From: Actinomycetota bacterium
GTDB lineage: Bacteria > Actinomycetota > Actinomycetes > S36-B12 > GCA-2699445
Assembly (NCBI GenBank): GCA_020438795.1
Contig: JAGQTY010000010.1
Span: 37,071 to 101,070, forward strand
Direction of reading: 5' to 3'
Length of the DNA stretch: 64,000 nucleotides
This document shows positions 26,654 through 36,460 of this stretch, in pieces (position 1 is the first letter of the stretch; each line of letters begins with the position of its first letter). Under the pieces are notes generated by a model. It was not told where the DNA came from. It saw nothing but the letters and a program-made list of their open reading frames with translations, and did not search any database. A program made the translations under genes and the position numbers.

Positions 26654-29600
26654 CGTCTTCTCACCCATCCGATCCAGGACAAGGACAGCAGTATCAGCCC
26701 GATCAGCGGGACGAGCAGTTGCAGCCGTCGTGAGTTGTCATCCGGGGTGACCTGCAACTGGCCGGCACCCGCCTGGGGCAGTCCGAACGTCTGCAACTGA
26801 CGGTCCTGCTCCGCCACGAGTTCTGCTTGACCGTCGGAGTCGGACAGCATGGCCGTCCAGATCCGGTTCGGTTGCTCAGCGAGCACGAGCTCGCCGGGCC
26901 CGGCAGCGGCGAACTCCGAGTCGATCCGCACGACACCCGCCTCGTCGGTCGTCACGGGCACCACAACGGCAGCATCGCTGTCCTGCGCCTCAGCAGGCAC
27001 GAATCGTGCCCTGGGCTGCCAGCTCTCCACCTCCCAGAGGCCTTGATTGCCGACCGTGGAGATGCGTCGCAGGCCGCTGACAGCGTCGAGCTCGCGGGTG
27101 AGCCGCTTCTCGAGCCTGGTGTTGGCCTGCACGTAGCGAACGCCCGCATCCCCGAGGGCATCAAGGTCTTCACCACCGTTGCCCGAGACCAGTCGGGAGA
27201 CCGCGGCATCGAGCCACACCATGTTCTGATGAGCGGGGGCGGCCTCGGCGTCCCCGAGGCGTGGTCCGTCCCCGGAGACCATCAGATACCGGTAGTCCGA
27301 GCTCTCCGCGCCGGAGGTGATCACAATGGTGCGCGGTGCCTGCGGACCCGTCGCCTCCGAGGCCACGTAGGGGCTCACCGCGGCGGTCGACGATTTGTCG
27401 AGCAACGTCGGCTGCTCCAGGATCCACCAGCCCGAGATCGCAATGGCAGAGACCGCGAGCAGGCCGGGCAGAACTGTCGTGATGGCCTTGCGTCGCCGGG
27501 CCTGCTTGAGCTGAAGAGCCGTGATGGCGATCAGCAGGGCGCCCGCGAACACCATCATCGCGCCGGGGTAGGCCTGCTGCGTCTGCGCACTCCAGGGCAC
27601 GGGAAGGGGCACCACCGCCTGCAGCGTCGCGATGCCGAGAGCCACGAGAACCACGGCCCATGCCTCCACTGCCCGACGCCCTTTGGGCAACAGGAATGTG
27701 GCAGCCAGGGCACTGAGCACAACCAGTGAACCGAGCCCGATCAAGGGAGCGGCCGGACCGCCCGGATCAAGCAGCAGGAGTTGCCAGGGCGCCGTGGCAG
27801 GCGTGGTGAGCGCCGGATCGATGAGTCCTGTGTCGAAGAGCAGCAGACTCGGATTGCTCAGCAGGTGCCCCGACCAGGGCCACAGCAGTGCCACGACGAA
27901 GCCGGTCATGACGAGCACTCGGACCAGTGCCGAACCTGCGCCCCGCATGGCCGTCGCGATCAGACCGAGCAGCAGCAGAGTGGTTGCCAGCACCGGGGAG
28001 AATGCCATCATGGCGCTCAGCCCCAGGGTGACACCGACCACGGTCCCCCAGGATGATTCCGGCAGTCCGCCACCGAGTTCGGAGACCCGGACCATTCCCC
28101 GCAGCACCACAGGCAGCAGGATGGCCGCTACGGCAATGCCGAGGCGGCCCGTGCTGACGGCCGCCACCGTCGCCGGCAGCAGGCCGTAAGCAAGGCTGGC
28201 TCCGATCCGCGTCAGTCCGGTACAGAGTCCGCGGAGGCTGATGAAGGCGGTGACGGCACTGAGGACCGGTGCGAGCAGCAGGAGAATCTGGACCGACAGT
28301 TCCGAGCTCCCGAACAGGGGTACCGAGAAGATCGCCACGAGGAACAAGTAGGGCACGGAGGCGGTGTCCGATCCCAGACCCACCTCGTGCCAGGGGGTTG
28401 TGAAGCGGGCCAGGGTCTCGGCGAAGCCGTCCGGCGCCGGTTGCAGGGCTCCCCCCGAAAGCACTCCGGCGGAGAACCACAACGATGATGAGACCGCCAG
28501 GCACACCAGCGCGACCGGCAGGACGACCGACAGCAGCAGGTTGCGCGTGCGCGTGATCTGATTCCTGGCCCGGGCCAGCGTGCGCAGGTGCGCCGGGTCG
28601 AGCCGGGATCCGAAGGCGTCCTCCCAGCCGCTGCCGGTGGATACCTGGTTCTTGCGCACACGACGCCAGCTGGATCGGTTGACCACAGCCGCACGGGCCA
28701 CCGCCCGTCGGGACCGTAGTGGCGGACGGAGCAACGCTCCGATGTTGGCCAGGAACCGATCGGTGGCGCTGCCGGGGAGCACGTTCATGCCCGCCAGCGC
28801 AGCGCCGATGGTGGCTGCCAGGAGCAGTCGCACCATGACCAGTGGCAGTCGCCACAATGGCGCGGCGATGAGCGAGAGCCGGGCTGCCCGGCGCATCTCT
28901 TCGCGGTGTCCATGTTGCTGCGTGGATCGGCGCACACCCGCGTGGCCCGCCCCGCGATGGTAGACGACGGCCGAAGGAACCACCCGAACCCTCGCGCCTG
29001 CCCGGTAGACCCGGTAGCAGAAGTCCGCCTCTGCCCCCACCACGTCCAGCGACGCGGAGAAGCCCCCGATCCGTTCCCAGAGATCGCGGCGCACGAGCAT
29101 GCCGGCACTGCTCACGATCGCGACCTCAGCCCGATGGTCGAACTGGCCCTGGTCGAGCTCGTGCGGTTCCACCCCGGTGATGATGTGTCCGGTCGCCGAT
29201 GGCATCTTGCCGCACTCGCGCAGCATCTCCCGATGCCCGAGTCCCCGGATCTTGGCACCCACCACAGCAGCGTCGTGGCTGTTGGCGTCGGCAAGCAGAT
29301 TCGACAGCGCCTCGCTGTCCACGGCGCAGTCATCGTGCAGGACCCAGATCCACTCGGTGACCCCGTGAGCCTGCTCGCTCTGCGTGGCCGGGGATTCGGC
29401 CGCTGAGTCCTCCGCGCCGCTCTTGGCCGAGCCCTCTCGCAGATCGATCTGCGGCTCTCGCAGATCGATGACAGCCGGGCCGGCCGCTTCTGCCACAACA
29501 TGGTTGACTGCGGCCCCGAAGCTCAGCTCGTCGGCCTCCACGACCAGATCGGCCGCCCCGGCCAGCAGTTGCGCAGACCCGTCGGAGGAACCGGTGTCGA

Positions 29601-29781
29601 CACCGAGGATCCGGTCAGGTCTGCGCCCGCTGGCCCGCAGGGAATCGATCAGCTGCGGCAACCACCGGCCGCCGTTGTGACTCACGATCACAGCAGTGAC
29701 GTGATCCTCCGCTGTCGGTCGCGCCACCGACCGACGGGTCTGTGTGCGCGGACGGAAGAAGTCCGTGGTCGACTCGCTCAT
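26650..29781 (-). CDS. Large membrane-bound family 2 glycosyltransferase
   Basis: 1043 residues. The GT-A domain covers about 25-330: VTAVIVSHNGGRWL, then DTGSSDGS, the DxD-like WVLHDDCAVDSEAL and VGAEADFCYRVYRAG. After it come about 12-14 transmembrane segments (340-800) and a C-terminal extracytoplasmic region of about 230 residues ending in one more TM (LVPLIGLILLSLSWIGWVRRR). Its acceptor is likely a lipid-linked or wall glycan. ATG 29781 has GAGGAG four bases upstream. A tandem 7-residue repeat interrupts the GT domain at about 106-119 (IDLREPQ IDLREGS). It lies downstream of whiB2 and upstream of DUF5719. Confidence 0.85.
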   Translation of the reverse strand: MSESTTDFFRPRTQTRRSVARPTAEDHVTAVIVSHNGGRWLPQLIDSLRASGRRPDRILGVDTGSSDGSAQLLAGAADLVVEADELSFGAAVNHVVAEAAGPAVIDLREPQIDLREGSAKSGAEDSAAESPATQSEQAHGVTEWIWVLHDDCAVDSEALSNLLADANSHDAAVVGAKIRGLGHREMLRECGKMPSATGHIITGVEPHELDQGQFDHRAEVAIVSSAGMLVRRDLWERIGGFSASLDVVGAEADFCYRVYRAGARVRVVPSAVVYHRGAGHAGVRRSTQQHGHREEMRRAARLSLIAAPLWRLPLVMVRLLLAATIGAALAGMNVLPGSATDRFLANIGALLRPPLRSRRAVARAAVVNRSSWRRVRKNQVSTGSGWEDAFGSRLDPAHLRTLARARNQITRTRNLLLSVVLPVALVCLAVSSSLWFSAGVLSGGALQPAPDGFAETLARFTTPWHEVGLGSDTASVPYLFLVAIFSVPLFGSSELSVQILLLLAPVLSAVTAFISLRGLCTGLTRIGASLAYGLLPATVAAVSTGRLGIAVAAILLPVVLRGMVRVSELGGGLPESSWGTVVGVTLGLSAMMAFSPVLATTLLLLGLIATAMRGAGSALVRVLVMTGFVVALLWPWSGHLLSNPSLLLFDTGLIDPALTTPATAPWQLLLLDPGGPAAPLIGLGSLVVLSALAATFLLPKGRRAVEAWAVVLVALGIATLQAVVPLPVPWSAQTQQAYPGAMMVFAGALLIAITALQLKQARRRKAITTVLPGLLAVSAIAISGWWILEQPTLLDKSSTAAVSPYVASEATGPQAPRTIVITSGAESSDYRYLMVSGDGPRLGDAEAAPAHQNMVWLDAAVSRLVSGNGGEDLDALGDAGVRYVQANTRLEKRLTRELDAVSGLRRISTVGNQGLWEVESWQPRARFVPAEAQDSDAAVVVPVTTDEAGVVRIDSEFAAAGPGELVLAEQPNRIWTAMLSDSDGQAELVAEQDRQLQTFGLPQAGAGQLQVTPDDNSRRLQLLVPLIGLILLSLSWIGWVRRR
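29434..29469 (-). repeat. Two 15-base direct repeats, 21-base period, inside the glycosyltransferase gene
   Basis: CTCTCGCAGATCGAT occurs at 29434-29448 and again at 29455-29469 on the plus strand. The in-frame 21-base unit encodes IDLRE twice. The following 25 residues are Ser/Ala/Glu rich, so this looks like an expanded loop in the GT-A domain. Confidence 0.75.
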
Positions 29782-29875
29782 GGTCTCCTCGCTGAACAGC
29801 TGATACCTCGCCACCATAAGTGACGAATCCGACTTGGGCGGCCATTTCGGAAGGCTCGTGGGTCAGCGGTCGCTG

Positions 29876-29890
29876 CCCCGGCAACCGGGG
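29876..29890. terminator. Possible hairpin terminator between whiB2 and the glycosyltransferase gene
   Basis: CCCCGG, loop CAA, CCGGGG: a six-pair GC stem with no T run. It lies in the 128-base gap after the whiB2 stop and could partly separate the two transcripts. Confidence 0.35.
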
Positions 29891-29909
29891 GCCCGTGCAG
29901 TCGGGAACC

Positions 29910-30167
29910 TCAGCCGGCAGCGCGCTTGAGGCGGCGTCGCTCGCGCTCGCTGAGTCCGCCCCAGATACCGAATCGCTCGTCATTCTCCAGCGCGTACTCC
30001 AGGCATTCGGACTGCACGTCGCACGAGAGGCACACACGCTTGGCCTCCCGGGTGCTGCCGCCCTTCTCCGGGAAGAACGACTCGGGGTCGGTCTGAGCGC
30101 ACAGAGCCCGCTCCTGCCAGGACAATTCCTCCGGCTCTGTCGCCGGCAACATCAACATCTCTCCCAT
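29910..30167 (-). CDS. whiB2: WhiB-family iron-sulfur transcription factor (WhiB2/WhmD-like)
   Basis: 85 residues. Four cluster-binding cysteines C23, C46, C49 and C55 (C ... C-x2-C-x5-C) would hold a [4Fe-4S] cluster sensitive to oxygen and nitric oxide. The GIWGG turn is at 67-71, followed by the basic DNA-binding tail ERERRRLKR. Position beside pmm, DUF3499 and the F420 genes matches whiB2, which in mycobacteria and Streptomyces governs septation. Start ATG 30167 has GAGGAGGGC about five bases upstream; in-frame ATGs at codons 4 and 6 are weaker. The upstream region has a near-consensus promoter and an 88-base leader. Confidence 0.95.
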   Translation of the reverse strand: MGEMLMLPATEPEELSWQERALCAQTDPESFFPEKGGSTREAKRVCLSCDVQSECLEYALENDERFGIWGGLSERERRRLKRAAG

Positions 30168-30218
30168 GGGTGCCCTCCTCTGGATTCCCTCCACCAATGG
30201 CCGGTTCATTCCGATTCT

Positions 30219-30238
30219 GCGAGCCCTCCCCGGCTCGC
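30219..30238 (-). other. Hairpin in the whiB2 5-prime leader
   Basis: GCGAGCC, six-base loop, GGCTCGC: seven perfect pairs, about 50 bases before the ribosome site of whiB2. It could stabilise the leader or modulate translation. No downstream T run, so it is not a classical attenuator. Confidence 0.45.
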
Positions 30239-30261
30239 CGAACCTGACCGACGCGTTTGTA

Positions 30262-30290
30262 ATTACATTGGTGTCGTTCCCGTTCGTCAA
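30262..30290 (-). promoter_or_regulatory. whiB2 promoter
   Basis: On the minus strand TTGACG (30285-30290), a 17-base spacer and TGTAAT (30262-30267). This is the best match to a sigma-70 consensus in the window. The -10 lies inside a perfect 10-base palindrome TGTAATTACA (30258-30267), and the spacer holds GACAC, the pentamer bound by WhiA/WhiB in Streptomyces. Predicted start near 30255. Confidence 0.65.
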
Positions 30291-30348
30291 GAGAAAACCA
30301 GCACCAATTCCAACATCTGTGGATGACACGCCGTGGAGACAACCACAT

Positions 30349-32901
30349 CTAGCGGTTAAGGAACAAATCGGACATTTGCACGTGACCGTAGCTGGTACTG
30401 CGCTGCCTGGCCGGGCGACCGGCGAGAGCGGCGATCGCCCGCAGCTCCTCGACCTCCTTGGCGCTTCCATGCCCGGAGCCGGCCATCCGGGAGATGGTCT
30501 CCTCCATAAGGGTGCCGCCGAGGTCATTCGCGCCACCGGCCAGCATGACCGCGCATCCCTGTGGGCCGAGTTTCACCCACGAGCACTGGATGTTGTCGAT
30601 GAGGCCGTCCAGCATCAGCCTTGCCATCGCATGCACAGCCCTGTTGTCCCGGACACTGGGTCCGGGTCTAGCCACTCCGGCGAGGTAGATGGGGGCCTGC
30701 TGGTGAACGAAGGGCAGCGGCACGAACTCGGTGAATCCCCCGGTCCTGCCCTGAATCTGCGCCAGCAGACGCAGATGCGCGACCCAGTGATCGGGACGGT
30801 CCACGTGCCCGTACATCATGGTGGAACTCGAGCGGATGCCGAGCTCGTGCGCGGTCTGCACAACCTCGACCCAGGCCGATGTGGGGAGCTTGCCCTTGGT
30901 CAGGATCCAGCGGACCTCGTCGTCAAGGATCTCCGCCGCCGTGCCCGGAATGGTGTCCAGGCCGGCGTCCTTGGCCCTGGCCAGCCAGTCACGGATCGTC
31001 ATTCCTGCCTTTGAGGCGCCGTTGACGACCTCCATGGGGCTGAAGGCGTGCAGATGAATCTCTGGTGCGGCGACCTTCACCGTCTCGATGAGGTCGAAGT
31101 ACGCCGTCCCCGGCAGATCGGGATGGATGCCGCCCTGCATACAGATCTCGGTGGCGCCGGCTGACACGGCCTCACGTACGCGCTCGGTCAGTTCCTCCCG
31201 GCTGAGGGTGAACGCATCCACGTCACTCTCGCGTTGTGCGAACGCACAGAACCGGCAGCCCGTGTAGCAGACGTTGGTAAAGTTGATGTTTCGGTTCACC
31301 ACGTATGTGACGTCCTGCCCCACTCGCTGCTGCCGCACCTGATCGGCGATCTCGCACAGGAGTTCCAGTTCGGCGCCCTCGGCACGCATCAGCGCGACGG
31401 CCGCGTCCGCGTGGCGTTCGCTGCGAAGGGCCGCCGGGTCCCGCGCGGCGAGATCGAGGGCGGCGACGAGCTCACGATCGGTGGTCGCACGCAGGCGCGA
31501 GTCGGGCACGCGGTCGGCCACGGAGTCCCAGTCCCCATAGACGGAATCCATATCGCTGCGGGTCTCACTGAGGCGCCCGGTCAGGTCGATGCTGGTGGCC
31601 AGATCGGTGCGGCCCCCAGCACTGTCCCGCGCGAACCGTCCGTAGCTGGGGTCGGCCTGTTGCCAGGGACGCCCGATGGGGGTGGCAGGCCCGGCGAGAC
31701 CGGAGCTGTCGGCCAGCGCCTGCACGTGGCCCCGCACCTGAGGATCGATCCACCTGGACCCGTCAGACACATACTCCGGATGGACCGTCAACCTCGGCCT
31801 GAGGTCGAGGTCCTGTGCTTCACAGATTCGAGCGAGCGTCGAGATCTCGGGCCAGGGGCGCTCGGGATTCACATGATCTGGAGTCACCGGGCTGATCCCG
31901 CCGAGATCGTCGACACCGGCCCGCAGCAACGCCGCAAGGCTGTCGGGTTCGCTGAGGTTCGGTGGCACCTGCAATCGCACTCCGGGCCCGAGCACCACTC
32001 GTGCGGTCGCGATCATCGCCAGATACTCCCGGGCCGGCAGAGACGGCCAGAGTGCTGCCGCCGTGCCGGGCTTCGCCAGGAAATTCTGGATCAGCACCTC
32101 CTGGATGTGCCCGTACTCCCGCGCCAGGGACCGGAGCGCGAACAGGCCGTCGACACGGTCCTGGCCCGACTCCCCGATTCCCACCAGCAGACCCGTGGTG
32201 AAAGGGATGTTGAGCCGCCCCGCGTCCTCGATGACCCTGAGCCGGATGTCCGGATCCTTGTCCGGCGAACCGTGGTGGGCCCCACCCCGCCGCTCGAACA
32301 GGTCACGGGAGGTCGTCTCGAGCATCATGCCCATGCTGGGTGAGACGGGGCGCATCCGTTGCAGTTCCTGCCACGTCATCACACCTGCGTTCACGTGCGG
32401 CAGCAGTCCTGTCCGTTCGAGGATGTCGATCGCAGTGGCCCGGACATAGTCGAGGGTACTGTCGAAACCCTGCTCGTCCAGCCATGTCGTTGCCGCCGCC
32501 CAGCGTGATTCGGGGCGGTCCCCGAGCGTCAGCAGCGCTTCCCGGCACCCGGCCTCCCGGCCCCGCTCGACGATCTCGAACACCTCGTCCGGCGTCAGAT
32601 AGGGACCCTGCCCGGCCCGGCGCAGCGAGGCCGGGTCGGTGGCGAAGGTGCAGTAGCTGCAGCGGTCCCGGCACAGTCGCGTCAGGGGAATGAACACCTT
32701 CGGCGAGTAGGTGATGGTGCCCGGACGACCGGCATCCGCCAGCCCGGCGTCTCTGACCGCGCCTGCAACGGCCACCAGTCGGTCCAGTTCGTCACCGGTG
32801 GCATGCAGGAGTGCGAGTACCTCACCGCGATCCAATGAGACACCCCGCTCGGCGCGCCGCACTGCACGTGAGATCTGACCCTGCGATGGTGTCTCGTCCA
32901 C
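30349..32901 (-). CDS. fbiC: 7,8-didemethyl-8-hydroxy-5-deazariboflavin (FO) synthase, CofG-CofH fusion
   Basis: Makes FO, the chromophore of coenzyme F420, from tyrosine and the ribityl-aminouracil intermediate of flavin synthesis. 850 residues with two radical SAM domains. The N-terminal CofG part carries CRDRCSYC (C-x3-C-x2-C) near residue 70, and the C-terminal CofH part carries CYTGCRFC near residue 525. Both triads are intact. GTG 32901 is the start favoured by the promoter (TAGGGT seven bases upstream). A longer reading through 33843 would overlap fbiA completely and is not real. Divergent from fbiA by 69 bases. In M. tuberculosis fbiC lies elsewhere, so this grouping is more complete. 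Confidence 0.96.
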   Translation of the reverse strand: MDETPSQGQISRAVRRAERGVSLDRGEVLALLHATGDELDRLVAVAGAVRDAGLADAGRPGTITYSPKVFIPLTRLCRDRCSYCTFATDPASLRRAGQGPYLTPDEVFEIVERGREAGCREALLTLGDRPESRWAAATTWLDEQGFDSTLDYVRATAIDILERTGLLPHVNAGVMTWQELQRMRPVSPSMGMMLETTSRDLFERRGGAHHGSPDKDPDIRLRVIEDAGRLNIPFTTGLLVGIGESGQDRVDGLFALRSLAREYGHIQEVLIQNFLAKPGTAAALWPSLPAREYLAMIATARVVLGPGVRLQVPPNLSEPDSLAALLRAGVDDLGGISPVTPDHVNPERPWPEISTLARICEAQDLDLRPRLTVHPEYVSDGSRWIDPQVRGHVQALADSSGLAGPATPIGRPWQQADPSYGRFARDSAGGRTDLATSIDLTGRLSETRSDMDSVYGDWDSVADRVPDSRLRATTDRELVAALDLAARDPAALRSERHADAAVALMRAEGAELELLCEIADQVRQQRVGQDVTYVVNRNINFTNVCYTGCRFCAFAQRESDVDAFTLSREELTERVREAVSAGATEICMQGGIHPDLPGTAYFDLIETVKVAAPEIHLHAFSPMEVVNGASKAGMTIRDWLARAKDAGLDTIPGTAAEILDDEVRWILTKGKLPTSAWVEVVQTAHELGIRSSSTMMYGHVDRPDHWVAHLRLLAQIQGRTGGFTEFVPLPFVHQQAPIYLAGVARPGPSVRDNRAVHAMARLMLDGLIDNIQCSWVKLGPQGCAVMLAGGANDLGGTLMEETISRMAGSGHGSAKEVEELRAIAALAGRPARQRSTSYGHVQMSDLFLNR

Positions 32902-32908
32902 AACCTCC

Positions 32909-32936
32909 ACCCTACGTGGGTCAGAGGCCGGTGCAA
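32909..32936 (-). promoter_or_regulatory. fbiC promoter (leaderless)
   Basis: On the minus strand TTGCAC (32931-32936), a 16-base spacer, TAGGGT (32909-32914), then seven bases to the GTG at 32901. The start codon coincides with the expected first transcribed base. Confidence 0.6.
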
Positions 32937-32970
32937 TGACAGGATTGGAGGAACGCGAGGAGGAGCAGCG

Positions 32971-33957
32971 ATGGATGTGGTCGTGCTGGCCGGTGGATAC
33001 GGCGGGGCCAGGCTCGCCGCCACGCTGTCCGAACACCTGGCCGGGGCAGGCGGTGCCGACCACGGGGGCCACCTCACGGTGATCGCGAACGTCGCAGACG
33101 ATGTGCGGCTGCACGATCTCTACATATCGCCGGACCTCGACACCATCATGTACACACTCGGGGGTGGCCTGGACACCGAACGCGGGTGGGGCCGCCGCGA
33201 CGAGGCGTTCCGGACCAATGAGGAGCTCGCCCTCTACGGCGTGCCCACCTGGTTCGGGCTCGGCGACCGGGATCTGGCGACCCATCTGGTGCGTTCGCAG
33301 ATGAGGCGCGCCGGCTACTCCCTGACACAGGTGACTGCGGCGCTGTGCCGTCGCTGGGGCCTGGAGGAGGCCGGAGTGACGCTGCTGCCGGTGACAGACG
33401 ACCGTGTCGAGACCCATGTCGTGATGCAGACTGATGCCGGCCCCGAGGCGGTGCACTTCCAGGAGTGGTGGATCCGGCATGGGGCCCAGCCGCGGCCCCA
33501 GGAGTTCGTCCAGGTGGGGCTCAGTGACGCGCGACCGAGCCGCGAGGCGATCGCAGCGATCCAGCAGGCCGATCTCATCGTGCTGGCGCCCTCGAATCCT
33601 GTGGTGAGTATCGGCCCCATCCTCGCAGTCCCAGGAGTCAGCCAGGCCATCGTGGAGTCGCCCGCCCCGGTCGTCGGAGTCTCCCCGATCATCTCGGGGC
33701 GCCCGCTTCGCGGCATGGCTGACACGTGCCTCAACGCCATCGGGGTCGACGTCAGCGCCGAAGGGGTGGCGTCCCACTACGGGGCCGCCCGCGAAGGCGG
33801 CCTGCTGGACACCTGGATCATCGATACGGCAGATGCGGGCCAACAGGCGGCCGTGACCGCTTCCGGTATCGACTGCGTGGTGACCGGGACGGTGATGGAC
33901 TCACCAGCCGTCAGGGCAGGACTCGCCGCAGCGATCCTGGCACAGGTGAGATCATGA
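32971..33957 (+). CDS. fbiA: LPPG/EPPG:FO phospholactate-type transferase
   Basis: Transfers the phospho-lactyl or phosphoenolpyruvyl group from the guanylylated donor to FO, giving F420-0 or dehydro-F420-0. 328 residues, CofD family. N-terminal [14 protein letters not shown] (residues 3-16), then [29 protein letters not shown], which holds metal-binding Asp residues, and [14 protein letters not shown] and [15 protein letters not shown] in the second half. Ribosome site AGGAGGAG lies just upstream of ATG 32971. The stop overlaps the fbiB start (ATGA). Confidence 0.96.
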   Translation: MDVVVLAGGYGGARLAATLSEHLAGAGGADHGGHLTVIANVADDVRLHDLYISPDLDTIMYTLGGGLDTERGWGRRDEAFRTNEELALYGVPTWFGLGDRDLATHLVRSQMRRAGYSLTQVTAALCRRWGLEEAGVTLLPVTDDRVETHVVMQTDAGPEAVHFQEWWIRHGAQPRPQEFVQVGLSDARPSREAIAAIQQADLIVLAPSNPVVSIGPILAVPGVSQAIVESPAPVVGVSPIISGRPLRGMADTCLNAIGVDVSAEGVASHYGAAREGGLLDTWIIDTADAGQQAAVTASGIDCVVTGTVMDSPAVRAGLAAAILAQVRS

Positions 33958-35321
33958 CCGAGCCCAGCGCCGCCCTGCAGGTGGCAGCCCTGCCGGGACT
34001 GCCCGAGATCGCCGCCGACTCCGATCTGCTGGCCGAGATCGGCGAGCGCCTTCATGACGGGCCGGTGTGGCCCGACGGCAGCATCGGATGCCGCGACGGT
34101 GATGTGCTGGTGGTGGCGAGCAAGATCGTGGCCAAGGCTGAGGGGCGCACCCGGCATGCGATGGGGCGTGAGGAGTTGCTCGACTCGCAGACAGCCGAGA
34201 CAGTCGCAGGTGGCGGGACCGACGGCGCGGGCGTCAGGATCGTGAGGACGCACCACGGCTTCGTGATGGCGGCGGCGGGTATCGACAACTCCAACACACC
34301 GAACGGAAACGTGCTGCTGCTGCCCGAGGATCCCGATGCTTCAGCACGCCACCTGAGGGCAGGACTACAGCGCCTCCTCGGTGTCGAGGTGGCCGTCGTG
34401 ATCACCGACACCTTCGGCAGGCCGTGGCGGCTGGGCCAGACCGATCAGGCCATCGGAGTGGCGGGCCTGAAGGCCCTGCTCGACCTCGCCGGCCAGCGGG
34501 ACAGCCACGGCAACGAGCTCATGGTGAGCGCGCCTGCCATCGCAGACGAGGTGGCAGGCGCCGCCGAGCTTGTGTGCGGCAAGACCAGCGGACTTCCGGT
34601 GGCGGTGGTGCGTGGACTGGGGCCACTGGTCACGACCACTGACGGCCCCGGGGCGGCAGCACTGGTGCGCCCGAAGCACGAGGACCTCTTCACCATGGGC
34701 ACCCGCGAGGCGTTCGACGCCGGAAGACGCGCGGCGGTGAGCGGCCGCCGGACGATCCGTTTCTTCACGGACCGTCCCGTACCGGCGGAGCTCATCGCAG
34801 AGAGCGTCTCGGATGCCATCACTGCTCCGTCCCCCCATCACACCACGCCTTGGCGATTCATCCACCTTCGTGACAGGAACCGGCGTCAAGCGCTGCTCGA
34901 CGCGATGCTGGCTGACTGGATCGCCGATCTGGCCACTCTGGATTCCTACAGTGACGAGAACATCGCCAAGCGGGTGCAGCGCGGCGACATCCTCCGGCGC
35001 GCACCTGAACTCGTGCTGCCATTCCTGGCCCTCGCGGATGCCTGCCACGATTATCCGGATGAGCGCCGCAACGGGTGCGAGCGCGACCTCTTCCTCATGT
35101 CCGGAGGTGCTGCGGTGCAGAACCTGCTGGTGGCCCTGTCCGCTCGGGGACTCGGATCCGCGTGGATCTCGTCGACGGTGTTCGCAGCCGAGACTGTCCG
35201 CGACGTGCTCGGACTCCCCGATGGCTGGCAGCCCTACGGCGGTGTGGCTGTCGGCTACCCCCGCGACCAGGCCCCGCAGCGCCCGCCTCGAGAGGTCGGG
35301 GATCACCTGATCGTGATGTGA
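33954..35321 (+). CDS. fbiB: Coenzyme F420:L-glutamate ligase fused to FMN-dependent dehydro-F420 reductase
   Basis: Adds gamma-linked glutamates to F420-0, and its C-terminal domain reduces the dehydro form. 455 residues. The CofE-like ligase domain lies at 1 to about 245 (GDVLVVASKIVAKAEGR; DNSNTPNGNVLLLP; ITDTFGRPWR; the guanine nucleotide region near GCGKTSG-like VCGKTSGLPVAVVRG). The nitroreductase domain lies at about 255-455 (TRFFTDRPV-like start, APSPHHTTPWRF, MSGGAAVQNLLVALSARGLGSAWIS). The order matches mycobacterial FbiB. It forms an operon with fbiA through a 4-base overlap. FbiD is not in the window. Confidence 0.96.
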   Translation: MTEPSAALQVAALPGLPEIAADSDLLAEIGERLHDGPVWPDGSIGCRDGDVLVVASKIVAKAEGRTRHAMGREELLDSQTAETVAGGGTDGAGVRIVRTHHGFVMAAAGIDNSNTPNGNVLLLPEDPDASARHLRAGLQRLLGVEVAVVITDTFGRPWRLGQTDQAIGVAGLKALLDLAGQRDSHGNELMVSAPAIADEVAGAAELVCGKTSGLPVAVVRGLGPLVTTTDGPGAAALVRPKHEDLFTMGTREAFDAGRRAAVSGRRTIRFFTDRPVPAELIAESVSDAITAPSPHHTTPWRFIHLRDRNRRQALLDAMLADWIADLATLDSYSDENIAKRVQRGDILRRAPELVLPFLALADACHDYPDERRNGCERDLFLMSGGAAVQNLLVALSARGLGSAWISSTVFAAETVRDVLGLPDGWQPYGGVAVGYPRDQAPQRPPREVGDHLIVM

Positions 35322-35334
35322 GTCGCGGTCCGGG

Positions 35335-36432
35335 TCAGCGGTCGGAGGAGAAGCGGATCGCGTGGTCGGGGATCGAGACCTCCGGCCAGACCCGTGCACC
35401 GTCGATCAGTTCGTTGTCCACACCGACACGGGCACCCTCAGCAACGACACAACCGGTCAGGGTCGCCCCGGCACCGATCACGGCCCCGGTGGCGATCACC
35501 GAACCGGTGATGGTGGCTCCGGGGCCGATCTCGACCCCGTCCATGATCACGCTTGCGTTCAGCACGGCATCAGCGCCGACGGTGCTGCGAGCACCGACCA
35601 CAGTGCCTCCTCCCACGACGGCCGAATCCGCCACTCGGGCGTCGGCCAGCAGCAGCCGCTCCCCCGGTGGGCCCGGCACCGCACTGGAGCGCACTTCGCC
35701 CAGCACCAGGTCCGCCGACCCCTGCACGAAGGACAACGGCGTACCCAGATCGAGCCAGTACCCGTCATCGACGAATCCGGTCAGGCGACGACCGCGCTCC
35801 AGCAGGCCGGGGAAGGTCTCACGCTCCACCGACACCGGACGCCCGGTCGGGATCTCGTCGATGACGCGACGCTTGAAGACATAGCACCCGGCGTTTATCT
35901 GGTCAGTGACGATCTCCTCGGGGGTGGTCGGCTTCTCGCGGAACTCGATCACTGCTCCGTCATCGCTCGTGGGAACCAGGCCGAACGCCCTGGGATCGGC
36001 CACTCTGGTCAGATAGAGCGAGACATCTGCGTCGGTGTCCTCATGGGCCTGCAGCAGCGCCGGTATGTCCAGGCCCGACAGCACGTCACCGTTGAACACG
36101 AGCACGGGGTCCTCCGGGCCGGATCGCAGAGCCTGCGCGGCATGGCGGATCCCACCACCGGTGCCCAGCGGCTCGTCCTCGGTGCGATACACCAGGTCGA
36201 GACCGAGGCGTTCACCGGCGCCGAAGTACTGCTCGAAGACCTCGGCCCGGTACGAGGTGCCCAGAATCACCCGGTCGACGCCGGCGTCATGCGCCTGTGC
36301 CAGCTGGTGCGCGGTGAAGGGAACGCCCGCCACCGGGAGCATCGGTTTGGGCGTGTTGATGGTCAGCGGGCGGAGCCGGGTGCCCCTACCGCCGACGAGT
36401 AGGATCGCTTCCACAAGCGAATAGCCTGTCAC
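35335..36432 (-). CDS. manC: Mannose-1-phosphate guanylyltransferase (nucleotidyltransferase plus left-handed beta-helix)
   Basis: Makes GDP-mannose from mannose-1-phosphate and GTP. 365 residues. Signature GGRGTRLRPLT (14-24), KPMLPVAGVPF, FNGDVLSGLD with the metal Asp, and EFREKP. After about 245 a run of hexapeptide repeats (VVGGGTVVGARSTVGADAVLNASVIMDG) forms a left-handed beta helix. It is equivalent in position to mycobacterial Rv3264c. Close relatives use UTP or TTP, so nucleotide specificity is not certain from sequence. The start is GTG 36432; GTG 36414 is possible. Divergent from the TIGR03089 gene. Confidence 0.85.
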   Translation of the reverse strand: MTGYSLVEAILLVGGRGTRLRPLTINTPKPMLPVAGVPFTAHQLAQAHDAGVDRVILGTSYRAEVFEQYFGAGERLGLDLVYRTEDEPLGTGGGIRHAAQALRSGPEDPVLVFNGDVLSGLDIPALLQAHEDTDADVSLYLTRVADPRAFGLVPTSDDGAVIEFREKPTTPEEIVTDQINAGCYVFKRRVIDEIPTGRPVSVERETFPGLLERGRRLTGFVDDGYWLDLGTPLSFVQGSADLVLGEVRSSAVPGPPGERLLLADARVADSAVVGGGTVVGARSTVGADAVLNASVIMDGVEIGPGATITGSVIATGAVIGAGATLTGCVVAEGARVGVDNELIDGARVWPEVSIPDHAIRFSSDR

Positions 36433-36460
36433 AGTCGACGGCCATTTTCATGGAGGCTGC

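Noticed and set aside
32902..33843. N-terminal extension of fbiC by about 310 codons
   Set aside because: It would lie antisense over nearly all of fbiA, has no FbiC homology and ignores the promoter that places the start at 32901.
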